Source: Collimonas pratensis
GTDB taxonomy: Bacteria > Pseudomonadota > Gammaproteobacteria > Burkholderiales > Burkholderiaceae_D
Reading direction: 5' to 3'
Assembly: GCF_001584185.1 (NCBI RefSeq)
Contig: NZ_CP013234.1
Location: forward strand, 2,542,001-2,606,000
Length of the DNA stretch: 64,000 nucleotides
The notes under the pieces were generated by a model. That model was not told where the DNA came from. It saw only the letters and a program-made list of their open reading frames with translations, and did no database searches. Made by a program: the position numbers and the translations under genes. The stretch's first letter is position 1, and each line of letters starts with the position of its first letter. Positions 35,624-45,770 of this stretch are shown piece after piece.

Positions 35624-36427
35624 TCAAATGTATTTCACTGCCAGCGCCCCGACTTCAATCAGGACCAGCACAAACAGCAGGCGCGTTGCGCCCGGCTGCA
35701 AAGTAGAAGAAAGATTAATATTGCGGCGCGCACCTTCCAGGATCGCGGCCACCGGGATCACCGCCACAGCCATGCCGAACAGCAGGGTTTTCAGCGCGAA
35801 ACCGGCGGTGACCACCGGATCGAAGACGCGGCCGACGGTGCGGGTGTAGTCAAGCAAGCCCCATGGCGTCAGGCCGTACACATTGACATACGCCAGCAGC
35901 AGCACGATCAGGCCGCTGACCGTGGCCAGGGTCGCTACCGAAAAGGCGCTGGCGATCACGCGCGGCACAAGGTCCAGCTGCAGCTGCGCGATGTCGAATT
36001 TTGCCGAATCTTGCGCAGCCATCGCAGTAGTCAGCGGCGAGCCCGCGGTATTGAACGCCGGCCCAGCGCGCAATGCCACGAACAGTGCGGCAGACAACGG
36101 AATCAGTTCCAGCACCAGCACCCGCACCACCATTTCAAGCGCATAGCGCGACAACCCATAGCTGAGGGCGGTGATGATCACAATGCGGATCAGCACCAGG
36201 CTCAGCAACGTCGACAGCAAGGTGAACCAGGGCAGGATTTGCCAGGTGCTGGTGTAGATGTAGCGGTAGGTAGTGCGACGGTTGGCGCGATGGTAGGTGG
36301 ATGGCGAAAAACCCATCACCAGCGCGATGCCGGCCAGGTGCAGCATGGACCACCAACTGTTTATCGCGCGCATGGCGGTGACGGCCCATTGCTCGGGTTT
36401 CAGGTAGCGGGATGAAGTTGGATGCAT
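35624..36427 (-). CDS. MlaE-family ABC transporter permease
   Basis: A 267-residue permease with about five or six helices: LSLVLIRIVIITALSYGLSRYALEM, LVLELIPLSAALFVALRAGPAF (the MlaE/YrbE signature region, Glu and Gly-Pro), and a C-terminal TLLFGMAVAVIPVAAILEGARR. It opens the operon with MlaD and the lipoprotein. Unusually, no ATPase gene (mlaF-like) lies on either side: upstream is about 250 bp and the DUF11 operon on the other strand. It presumably uses an ATPase encoded elsewhere. Confidence 0.85.
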   Translation of the reverse strand: MHPTSSRYLKPEQWAVTAMRAINSWWSMLHLAGIALVMGFSPSTYHRANRRTTYRYIYTSTWQILPWFTLLSTLLSLVLIRIVIITALSYGLSRYALEMVVRVLVLELIPLSAALFVALRAGPAFNTAGSPLTTAMAAQDSAKFDIAQLQLDLVPRVIASAFSVATLATVSGLIVLLLAYVNVYGLTPWGLLDYTRTVGRVFDPVVTAGFALKTLLFGMAVAVIPVAAILEGARRNINLSSTLQPGATRLLFVLVLIEVGALAVKYI

Positions 36428-36681
36428 GGTTCAATGATAACGCAGCAGGTCTGGCAACGGGTCGCGAGATTGGCGGGCACGTGAATAGGCTCGTGCTAAA
36501 TCTCCGGTGATTGCTCGAAAGAATGTAACCGCCGCTTGTGTGCCGATTTTTCATTTTTGCAACGGCGAATGTTAATTATTGTTGCATCACGTAAATAAAC
36601 TAAATAAAATTGCCCAGGGGAAAGTTGATGTATCCATAAGAGCCGCCTCATGCGGACCAGATAAAACGATCGAGGACAACA

Positions 36682-37737
36682 ATGATTGCACTGCAAGGCA
36701 GGCATGACTCTTTTTTCGTTGCAATTCTACTCTCGGTCAGCAGTCTTTTATGGAGTAGCGCGGCATCCGCCCAGGCTAGCGGTGTCAATAAATCGTTCAA
36801 TCCGGTGCAAGTGCAGGATCGTGCACCATTCAACATCAGCCACTTGAGCCTTGTGATTGCCAATCAGACTCCTGGCAAAACGCTCACCAATTTCAATCTG
36901 ACTGACAACTTGCCGAGTGGCGTGACGGTGGCGGCCAATCCGAATATTGTCAATGCCTGCGGCGGCACGCTTGCTGCTACGCCCGGCGCCAACCTGGTGA
37001 CCGTGAGCGGCGGTTCGGCCCAGTTCGGTGATATCTGTACTTTCCAGGTGGACGTGGTGTCGACCGTGGCCGGCATCTATACCAACACCATCCCGGCCGG
37101 CGGCCCGCTGGCCGATGGCGAGATCATTCCGCAAGCTGCCAGCGCCTCGCTCACGGTGATCCGGCGCGACACGGCGCAGCCGCAAGTCAGCGCCAAGACG
37201 TTTGCGCCCAACAATATCGTCTCCGGCCAGACCTCGCTGATGACGATCACGCTGAACAACACGAATATCCTGCCGCTCACCAATACCAACCTGAACGATA
37301 GCTTCCCAGCCGGCATGACGATCGCCAATGCCGGCGCCAGCACCACCTGCAACGGCAGCTTGAGCGCAGCGCCGGGCGATAGCCAATTCTCCCTGAGCGG
37401 CGCCACCATTCCGGCCAGCGGCACCTGTACCGTGACCATGCAAGTGGTCGGCAACTCCACCGCAGCCGGCACCATCAACCTGCCGAACACTATCAAGGCT
37501 GGCGACCTGACCTCGCTCAACGGCCAAACCACGCCGCCGCTGGCAAATACCGGCGCCACCACCGGCACGCTGGCGGTGTCGCCGTTGCCGACCGACCGCT
37601 TGACCAAATCCTTCTCCCTGGTCAATGCGTTTGTCGGCCAGGCATTTTCCATGACATGGACGATCTTCAACGACACCGCCGCAGCCTGGACTGGCCTCGG
37701 TGTCAGCGATGCGCTGCCTGGAAACATGACGGTGTAG
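36682..37737 (+). CDS. DUF11 repeat surface protein, N-terminal fragment ending at an in-frame amber codon
   Basis: 351 residues with a signal peptide ending near SSAASAQ, then Thr/Asn/Gly-rich beta-sandwich repeats of the DUF11 type (NKSFNPVQVQDRAPFNISHL, AKTFAPNNIVSGQTSLMTI, TKSFSLVNAFVGQAFSMTW). The frame stops at TAG (37735-37737) after LPGNMTV, but translation of the same frame continues with the repeat's expected sequence ATAPGFSTTCSGG. The gene therefore looks like one 1847-codon gene (36682-42225) interrupted by a point mutation. As written, this half alone would be exported. Neighbours downstream are its operon partners. Confidence 0.85.
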   Translation: MIALQGRHDSFFVAILLSVSSLLWSSAASAQASGVNKSFNPVQVQDRAPFNISHLSLVIANQTPGKTLTNFNLTDNLPSGVTVAANPNIVNACGGTLAATPGANLVTVSGGSAQFGDICTFQVDVVSTVAGIYTNTIPAGGPLADGEIIPQAASASLTVIRRDTAQPQVSAKTFAPNNIVSGQTSLMTITLNNTNILPLTNTNLNDSFPAGMTIANAGASTTCNGSLSAAPGDSQFSLSGATIPASGTCTVTMQVVGNSTAAGTINLPNTIKAGDLTSLNGQTTPPLANTGATTGTLAVSPLPTDRLTKSFSLVNAFVGQAFSMTWTIFNDTAAAWTGLGVSDALPGNMTV

Positions 37738-37779
37738 GCCACTGCGCCCGGCTTTTCCACTACCTGCAGCGGCGGCACG

Positions 37780-40700
37780 GTGAGTTCGCCCGCCAGCAAT
37801 ACTGTGCGGCTGGCCAACGCCACGCTGGCCGCCGGCCAGAGCTGCACGGTGACCGCCAAAGTGATCGTGCCCGCCGCCGCCAACGGCCAGCCGTTTACCA
37901 ACACGATTCCGGCCAATTCGATGGCGGCAAACGGCGCGCCGCTCGTGCACAACGCCGCCAGCGCCACGGTCATCCTGCAAAATCCCGGCGCCGGCCAGGT
38001 GCCGACCCTGATCAGCGTCGCTAAAAATTATGTACAGCTGGTGACGGAAGCCGCGCTGACCCAGGCTGCGCCGCTGCCGGCAGGGCATCCTCCTGGCACG
38101 GTGACCGGCGGCCTGATCGACATGACGATACAGCTCAACAAGATCGTCCCCAGCGGCGGCGTCGATATGGACCTGAAGCCTTTGTTCTTCGCTGACGACT
38201 GGTCGGCAACAGCGCCGAACCTGCGTGTTTTCTCGCTGCAGAGCAACTCCTGCGGCGGCACGGTGACCGCTGCCGCCGGCGCGCAGACCATGACGCTCAA
38301 CAATGGCCTGATAGCGCAGGGCGGGGCCAGCAACTGCGTCATCAAAGTGCGCCTGAAAGCCGATAACAATTTCATTCCGCCGGCGCAAGGTACGCCGCAG
38401 AGCAATACCGTGGTCGCTTGTACCGGCACGGGACCATGCACGGCCGGCAGCCAGACCTCTACCGCGAATGCGCTGGTGGTCGGTACGCCGCCGCTGTTTC
38501 CGAGCAAGTCTTTCAATCCCACCTCGCTGCCGCTGAATGGCGTGACCAAGGCCAGCATCACAATCCAGAATCCGGCCGCCAGCACGCGTTTCAATGTGCA
38601 GGCGGTGGACACCCTGCCGGGCGGCCTGATGTTCAGCACGCCGCTGAACGCCGCGACGTCGTGCAGCAACAATACCGGCGGTACGCCCAGCTTCCTGACC
38701 AGCGGCAAGACCCTCACGTTCAAGGTCACGCAGCTGAACGGCTTTAACAATTCGACCACGGCGCCGCAATGCACGATCACTTTCGACGTGGTGGCCGATA
38801 CCTCCAGCCCGCTGGCGGTCGCCGGCGCCACGGCGACCAACACTACCCCGGCCAATGCCGTGACGGCCACTGACGCCGGCGGCAATGCCGATGCCAGCGC
38901 CACCAACGTGCGGCCGGTCGACGCCAACCTGACGTTCAGGGCGAACGTGCTGCCGCCTCAGGTTTCCAAGGGATTCAATCCGATCGTGGTGTTCCAGGAA
39001 AACGGCAACGGCAAGATCGACAGCAATATCCAGGGCACCGGCGTCGGTGAGCTGTCGACCCTGACCTTGCAAGTGATTAATCCAAACTCCAGCAGTACCG
39101 GCAATTTTAGCGGCCTGAGTTTGAACGATGCCTTGCCGGCCGGGGTGGCAGTGGCGCCGGCGCCGAATATCACCAGGCTGAACTGCGGTTCTCCGACTAT
39201 CGCCGCGGCGGCCGGCGGACAAACCATCAGCATCAGCAACGCCACCGTTTCCTTCGGCAACAGCTGCGTGGTGACTGTCGACGTGATCGGCTCCGCCAAG
39301 GGCAACCAGATCAACACGATTCCCGCCAATGCGATCCAAACCACGCAAGGGGTCAGCAATGCCCAGGCCGCCAGCGCCACACTGACGGTGCTGGGGATCA
39401 CGCCGATCTCGGTGCTGAACAAGGATGTCACGAAAACCGGCAGCGCGACCTCCCTGCAAGGGCAGCCGGTTGCTGCCGGCGACAACCTGACGTATAGCAT
39501 CAAACTTTCCAACCCGGGTTACCTGCCGCTGGTGCTGGCGACCGATGTGCAACAGGTGACCGATGCATTGCCGTCCGGCGTCACCTTTGTTTCCACGGCC
39601 GGCAGCGATGTGCCTGGCGTCCTCAGCGGCAACAAGGTGATCTGGGACCTGACCACCTCAGGCCGTACCTTGAAACGTTCCGAATTCATTACCTTGCTGT
39701 TGAACGTCAAGGTCAACACCCCGGCGACGGAAAGCCTGGTGAACGTCGCCCTTACTCCAACCACGTCCAGCTGCAGTCCGTCCAATAGCGTGGCGTGCAA
39801 CTTCAGTCCGCCGAACGCTACCTGCCATATGCCAGTGGACCCGCTCAAGGAAACCCCGGCCGAGCTGATCGATCCTAACGTCTGTAATCCGGTGGTCAAT
39901 CCGATCGCTAGCGCCAGCCTGAAGATTACCAAGACGCACAGCGGCAACTTTACCGTCGGCGGCAGCGGCAGTTACAACCTGGCCATCAGCAACGACGGCC
40001 TGGCGCCCAGCACCGGGGTAATCCACATCAGCGACCTGCTGCCGGCCGGCATCAGCCTGCAAGCCAATTCGATCAGCAGCGGCAACGGCGCTGTCAGCAA
40101 TATTGTCGTCAGCGGTCAGCTGCTGACTTTCGACTTTGCACCGGCGGCGCCGATTCCCTCTACCGGCAACGTCAACCTCACTTACGCGGTGAATATCGCG
40201 GCAGGCGCCGCAGGTTCGCTCACCAACTACGTCAGCATGAACGGCGGCGACAGTTTCCCCAGCCGTTTGCCGCCGGGAGCAGGCTGCAACGACAATATGC
40301 ATTGCAGCAGCGACACTACGGTCATTACCGATGCGCCCGCGCTCAAGCTGGTCAAGAGCCATACAGGTAATATCGTGGCCGGCGCCAACGGCAATTACGT
40401 ACTGACTGTCAGTAATAACGGCGATGTCGCCACCAGTGGCGCGATTCACCTGAGCGACCTGCTGCCGGCCGGTTTCAGCCTGCTGCCCAATTCCATCGCC
40501 AGCGCCGGCGGCAGCATCAGCAATATCGTCAGCAACGGCCAGAACGTGAGTTTTGACCTGACGCCGGCCGTGCCGATTGCCGCCAAAGCTTCGCTGGTCG
40601 TCAACTATGGCGTCAGCGTCGCCGCCACTGCCGGCGGCGGCCTGACCAACTATGCCAGCGTCTCTGGCGGCGGCGATCCGACCGCGCCGCAGACACCGGG

Positions 40701-42225
40701 GGCGGCTTGCAGCGACGCTAACCGTTGCAGTAACGATGTCGCCGCGATTGCCGCGCCGGCATCCTCCTTGAAGCTGGTCAAGAGCCACGTCGGCAGTTTT
40801 TCCGCCGGCGCCAGCGGTACCTACACCGTCACCATCAGCAACCAGAAGGGCGGCCCCAGCAGTGGCGCCATCCATGTGCAGGATCTGCTGCCGGCCGGCA
40901 TGAGCCTGGCGTCGGGTTCGGTCGCCAGCGCGAACGGCAGCATCAGCAACCTCACCACTAGCGGCCAGAACGTGGCGTTCGATTTCACCCCGGCGACGCC
41001 GCTGGCAGTCGGCGCCAGCGTCAGCCTGACTTACAACGTCAACGTCGCGGCCACCGCCAACGGCACGCTGACCAACTACGCCAGCGTCTCCGGCGGCGGC
41101 GATCCGTTCCTGCCGCAGGCGCCGGGCACCGGCTGCAGCGACGGCGATCACTGCAGCAACGACGCCACCAGTATCATCAGCGCGACCGTGCTGGTGGTGG
41201 TGGAAACCGTCAACAAGAAAGAAGCCGAACTGGGTGACCTGGTGACCTACACCATCAATGTCACCAATACCGGCGACGCCGCGGTGAGCAAGCCGAACAT
41301 CGTGGTTGACCTGCCGCACGGCTTCCGCGCGGTCGACAACAGCACCCACGTCAGCGGCGCGACGCTGGTCAAGCAGGATGGCGGCCCAGGGCCGGTGCTG
41401 ACTACGGTGGTGGATCTCATCAATCCGCGCAGCAGCATTACCATTACCGTGCGCGTGCGGCTGGGGGTAGGGGCGATGAACGGCGACGGCGTCAGCCGCG
41501 CCACTGCGACCTGCCCGGGCAGCAGCAAGACCAGTTGCGCCAACCAGGCCCAGGTCAAGGTGCGCGTCACCGGCGGCGTCTTCACCAACGACGCTTGCGT
41601 GGTCGGCATGATCTTTGTCGACTGCAACGGCAACCAGATCAAGGACAAGGAAGAGCTCGGCATTCCCGGCGTGCGCCTGTATGTGGAAGATGGCACTTTC
41701 CTGATCAGCGATGTGGAAGGGAAATACAGTTTCTGCGGGCTGTCGCCGCGCACCCATGTGCTGAAGGTGGACCAGACCACGCTGCCGCGCGGCAGCCGGC
41801 TGGTGGTCAGCAGCAACCGTAACGTCGGCGACGCCAACAGCCTGTTCCTCGATCTCAAGAACGGCGAGCTGCAACGTGCCGATTTCATTGAAGGCTCATG
41901 CTCCAATCCGGTCATGGAACAGGTCAAGGCGCGCCGCAGCCAGGGTGAAATCGATGCGCCGCAGACCGAGAAAAAGCGCGGTGCGGTCCTCAAGTTCGAA
42001 GGCAGGGCCCCTGACTATCCGCAGCAAGGAACCGACAGCGCCAACCAGATCGTCGTCAAGCCGCGCGCCAGCGGCATCGGCGATCCGCCGCCGGTGCCGG
42101 ACACCCGCAGCGAACGCGACACACCTTTGCCGCAGCTGGAGATGCAGCAACAATCGCAACAACTGCAACAACTGCAACAACTGCAACAACAGCAGAGCAG
42201 CCAGGGAGGCCATCATGGGCAATAA
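37780..42225 (+). pseudogene. DUF11 repeat surface protein, C-terminal part (separated by the amber codon)
   Basis: In the same frame as the preceding fragment, from a GTG 42 bases after the TAG, 1481 residues. It has no signal peptide and no good ribosome site, so it is not a separate exported protein; it is the rest of the parent gene. Contents in order: further DUF11-like beta-sandwich repeats (SKSFNPTSLPLNG, SKGFNPIVVFQENG), three near-identical domains of about 141 residues (nucleotides 39916-41178), an SdrD B-like domain (VVGMIFVDCNGNQIKDKEE, LISDVEGKYSFCGL) near 41600-41760, and a Gln-rich tail with a CAACTGCAA codon repeat. Expression would need readthrough or suppression; a sequencing error at 37735 is the alternative. 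The next gene overlaps its stop. Confidence 0.8.
39916..41178 (+). repeat. Three tandem DUF11 domains of about 423 bp
   Basis: Units begin at 39916, 40339 and 40765 (periods 423 and 426 bases). Each opens with a SLK[IL][TV]K[ST]H-type strand, contains DLLPAG followed by a SNI/NL...G motif, and ends with LTNYxSxxGG and a Cys-flanked (C-D/N-...-C) loop. Two later units are closest to each other (LVKSHTGNI / LVKSHVGSF). The Cys pairs may form disulfides in a surface-exposed fibre. Confidence 0.8.
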
Positions 42226-45200
42226 GCAGCTTATTGCCGGCCAACGCCGGGCAGCCCGGCGCATCCGCCATACCCGGGTAAGCGTGCTGGCCTTGACGCT
42301 GATGAATGCGTTGCCGGTCTGGGCCCAGGATGCGGATGGCGCGCGCAAGGATTTCGGCCCGCCTGCAAGCCAGTTCAATACGGACAGCAAGTTCTACCAG
42401 AACGGCCTGAACCTGCCGGCCTTAAACGGCGGCAATAGCAATCTGACTAGCGGACCGCAGGTGTATCCTGACCAAGTCGAAGGGGCGAACTACGGCGCCA
42501 ACCGCAAGGTCGGCCTGATCCGGGTCGAAGTCGACCAGGACAGCTTGCCGGCCGACGGCCAGACCCCTGCGCACCTGAGCATCAGCGTGCTGGACTACAA
42601 GGGGCAGCCGGTCAAGGGCGAGACCACCATTACCGTGGAAGCATCCGGCGGCCGCATCCAGTTGCCTGGCGCCAGTACCGACGAATTCGGCCCGGGCCGC
42701 ACCGACCGCGACCGCATCACCCCCGGCACTCAGGTCAAGGTAGTGGATGGCAAGGCCGAAGTGTTGCTGCTGGCGCCATACCAGCCGCAGGACGTTACCG
42801 TGCGCATCACCGCCGGCCGCGCCCAGGCACAAGGCGTGATCAGCTTTGTGCCGGAACTGCGCGAAATGCTGGGGGTTGGCCTGATCGAGGGGATTATCCA
42901 CTTCGACAGCAAATCGCCGCTGCAACTCTCCGGCGCCCAGCGCGGCGACGGTTTTGAACAGGAAATCGACAGCTGGGCCCGCAGCAGCGGCGACGGCAAG
43001 CGCTACGGCGCCTTGCGCACGGCCTTTTTCCTGAAAGGGAAAATCAAGGGCGATACGCTGCTGACCATGTCCTACGATTCCGACAAGGACACCAGCGCCA
43101 GGCTGTTCCGGGATATCCGGCCGGATGCCTATTATCCGGTGTACGGCGACGCCTCGATCAGGGGCTTCGACGCGCAATCGGTATCCAAGCTGTATGTCCG
43201 CATCGATAAAGATAAATCCTATCTGCTGTACGGCGATTTCAACACCGGCGACGGCTTCAGCCAGCAGACCGGCGGCGGCAGCGTCGCCAATCTGCGCAAG
43301 CGCGACCTCGGCAATTACAGCCGCAGCATCAACGGCGCCCGCGGCCACTATGATAAGGACGGCATCCTGGTCAACGCCTTTGTCACCAAGGACACGCTGG
43401 TGCAGCTGGTGCAGGAGTTCGCAGCGCAGGGCACATCGGGACCGTTCACGGTGGCCAAGGCAAACGCCGTGGTGGGCTCGGAAAAGGTCGAAATCGTCAC
43501 GCGCGACCGCTATCAGCCGGCGGTGATCCTGACGGTCCAACCTTTGCAACGCTATGCTGACTATACTTTCGAACCGTTTTCCGGACGCATCCTGCTGAAC
43601 CAGCCAGTGCCGTCGGTGGACGCCAACGGCAATCCGAATTCCTTGCGCATCACGTATGAAGTCGATGCCGGCGGCGAGACCTTCTGGGTGTATGGCCTGG
43701 ATGGCCAGTTCAAGCTGGGCAAAATGCTGGAAGTCGGCGGCAGCTACGTCAAGGACAAGAATCCCTACACCCCGTATACCCTGATGAGCGGTAACGCTAC
43801 CGTCAAGCTGGGTGAAAACACCGCTATCGTGGCGGAGTATGCGCGCAGCAAAAGCGTGCTTGGCAGTGATGTCGGCTCCAGCCTGCTGGGCAATCCATTC
43901 AGCTTGCAGCCGGCGCCCGGCGCAGCTGCCGGCGGCTTGCTGCAAGACGTTACCGGCAACGCCTGGCGGGTCGAAGCCTTGCATCAGAGCGATGACCTGC
44001 AGGCGCGCGCCTACTTCGGCCGCAGCGACCCGTATTTCAACAATCCGGCGGCGTCGCTGGCGCAAGGACGGGAAGAGGGCGCGCTCAAGGTCACCAAGAA
44101 GATCGACGAACGCTGGAGCGTCTATGCCGAAGGCACGCACAGCAAGGACCGCGTGGCCGCGGCCCAGCGCGATGCCGGCGCCGCCGGCGTCAGCTACGCC
44201 GTGACGCCCAAGCTGGATGTCGATCTCGGCCTGACCCATACGCGCGAAGATGCCGGCAGCTATGTCAACACGCCGCTCGGCTTCGGCAGCGGCTTGCTGG
44301 TCAGTCCGCAATCGACTTTCGGTTCCGGCTACGGCGTGCTCAATCCGCAGACCGGCTACGGCCTCAACGGCGGCAATTTCGGCCTGGCCGGCGTCAGCTA
44401 CCAAAGCACAGGCTTGCGCCTGCGCGGCACTTACAAGATGACGGAGAAGGTCGACCTGACGGGCGAATACGAAAACGGCATCGCCGGCAACAACTATCAT
44501 CGCGCCGCGCTTGGCACGGCTTATCATTTTTCGGAGTCGGGGCGCCTGTATGCGAAATACGAATGGCTGACCGGGCTATCCTCGCCGCAGGCCACCGATG
44601 GCCTCTATAACAGCAACGCCTTTGTCTTCGGTATCGATAACGAATACATGAAGAACCAAAGCGTGTTTTCGGAGTACCGCATGCGCGATGCGATCGACGG
44701 CAACCAGCTGCAATGGGCCAACGGCTTGCGCAATGCCTGGAATGTCAGCGATACGCTCAAGCTCACCACTTCGGCCGAATACCTGAACGCCATGCGCGGC
44801 CAGACTCAGAGCGCCTATGCTTTGACCGGCGGCGTCGAATGGCGGCCGAGCGAGCTGTGGCTGCTGGGCGGCAGGCTGGAGTGGCGGCGCACGCAAGACT
44901 TGACCTATACCATGGTCAATACCGCCAACACACAAGTGCCGCCGACTACCTCTTTCCTGGCCGGCAACGACACCTATCTGTCGACCCTGACGGCGGCGCG
45001 CAAGATCAACCGCGACTGGACTTTCCTCGGCCGCAATTATTTTCTCTATACCGACAACCGCGGCCATACCGGAAACCTGTGGGAAAACCGGCTGCAGACC
45101 GGCATCGCCTTCCGCGACACCGACACCAACCGCCTGAATGTGCTGGCGCGCTACGAATACTGGCTGCAGCGCGACAAGAGCGGCCTCAACCAGTACGTGC

Positions 45201-45697
45201 CGCCCAGCACCAACGACGGCCTTGGCGACATCGGCGGCAGCGACGAGAACGCCAGTCAGGGTATCGACAAGCACATCATTTCGATGCATGCCGACTACCA
45301 CCCAAGCCGGCCATGGTGGCTGGACGGCCGCGCTGCGGCGGAATGGCGGCGCGACTATTTCGATGGCACCAACAGCACTTACCAGGCTTATCTGCTGAGC
45401 GGCCGCATCACCTACGACATTTCCAAGCGCTGGGATGTCAGCGCCATGAGCTCGGTGCTGTACAGCCCGCAAGGGAGCAGCAAGCAGTATGCGCAGGGCT
45501 TCGAGGCGGGCTATCAGTTGCAGGACAACCTGTGGCTGTCGGCCGGCTTCAACTGGCGCGGTTTCAGCGCCAGCGACCTGACCGGATCGGACTACACCAA
45601 CCGCGGCATTTACCTGCGGGTGCGCTTCAAGTTTGACGAAGACCTGTTCGGCAGCAAGAACAGCTCGGTCAACCCGGCGCTGGCGCGCGATAAATGA
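42215..45697 (+). CDS. Large beta-barrel-like outer-membrane protein of the DUF11 operon
   Basis: 1160 residues from the ATG at 42215 (GGAGG five bases upstream); the frame also extends further upstream but overlaps the DUF11 gene. A signal peptide (LMNALPVWAQDA) is followed by an Ig-like/Big-type domain at about 90-220 (DSLPADGQTPAHLSISVLDY, KVVDGKAEVLLLA), then a long stretch of amphipathic strands with aromatic girdles such as YGNYSRSING-like motifs, LRITYEVDAGGETFWVYG, and a C-terminal YLRVRFKFDEDLF. This pattern suggests a very large barrel or a surface-anchoring protein rather than a TonB receptor, since no plug or TonB box is evident. It overlaps the DUF11 stop by 11 bases and precedes an OmpA protein. 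Confidence 0.75.
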   Translation: MGNKQLIAGQRRAARRIRHTRVSVLALTLMNALPVWAQDADGARKDFGPPASQFNTDSKFYQNGLNLPALNGGNSNLTSGPQVYPDQVEGANYGANRKVGLIRVEVDQDSLPADGQTPAHLSISVLDYKGQPVKGETTITVEASGGRIQLPGASTDEFGPGRTDRDRITPGTQVKVVDGKAEVLLLAPYQPQDVTVRITAGRAQAQGVISFVPELREMLGVGLIEGIIHFDSKSPLQLSGAQRGDGFEQEIDSWARSSGDGKRYGALRTAFFLKGKIKGDTLLTMSYDSDKDTSARLFRDIRPDAYYPVYGDASIRGFDAQSVSKLYVRIDKDKSYLLYGDFNTGDGFSQQTGGGSVANLRKRDLGNYSRSINGARGHYDKDGILVNAFVTKDTLVQLVQEFAAQGTSGPFTVAKANAVVGSEKVEIVTRDRYQPAVILTVQPLQRYADYTFEPFSGRILLNQPVPSVDANGNPNSLRITYEVDAGGETFWVYGLDGQFKLGKMLEVGGSYVKDKNPYTPYTLMSGNATVKLGENTAIVAEYARSKSVLGSDVGSSLLGNPFSLQPAPGAAAGGLLQDVTGNAWRVEALHQSDDLQARAYFGRSDPYFNNPAASLAQGREEGALKVTKKIDERWSVYAEGTHSKDRVAAAQRDAGAAGVSYAVTPKLDVDLGLTHTREDAGSYVNTPLGFGSGLLVSPQSTFGSGYGVLNPQTGYGLNGGNFGLAGVSYQSTGLRLRGTYKMTEKVDLTGEYENGIAGNNYHRAALGTAYHFSESGRLYAKYEWLTGLSSPQATDGLYNSNAFVFGIDNEYMKNQSVFSEYRMRDAIDGNQLQWANGLRNAWNVSDTLKLTTSAEYLNAMRGQTQSAYALTGGVEWRPSELWLLGGRLEWRRTQDLTYTMVNTANTQVPPTTSFLAGNDTYLSTLTAARKINRDWTFLGRNYFLYTDNRGHTGNLWENRLQTGIAFRDTDTNRLNVLARYEYWLQRDKSGLNQYVPPSTNDGLGDIGGSDENASQGIDKHIISMHADYHPSRPWWLDGRAAAEWRRDYFDGTNSTYQAYLLSGRITYDISKRWDVSAMSSVLYSPQGSSKQYAQGFEAGYQLQDNLWLSAGFNWRGFSASDLTGSDYTNRGIYLRVRFKFDEDLFGSKNSSVNPALARDK

Positions 45698-45770
45698 TGT
45701 TGCGGCCTGCCGCTCCGGACCAGAACCTGAAACTGCGCTCACACCTGTGCTTGATACAGAAAGGAACACT

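Noticed and set aside
36748..39552. A 934-residue minus-strand frame opposite the DUF11 gene
   Set aside because: It has a Gly/Arg/His-rich translation without domains and mirrors the codon structure of the DUF11 repeats on the plus strand.
42422..44527. A 701-residue minus-strand frame opposite the barrel gene
   Set aside because: It is antisense to a gene with a clear ribosome site and signal peptide, and has no domain signal.
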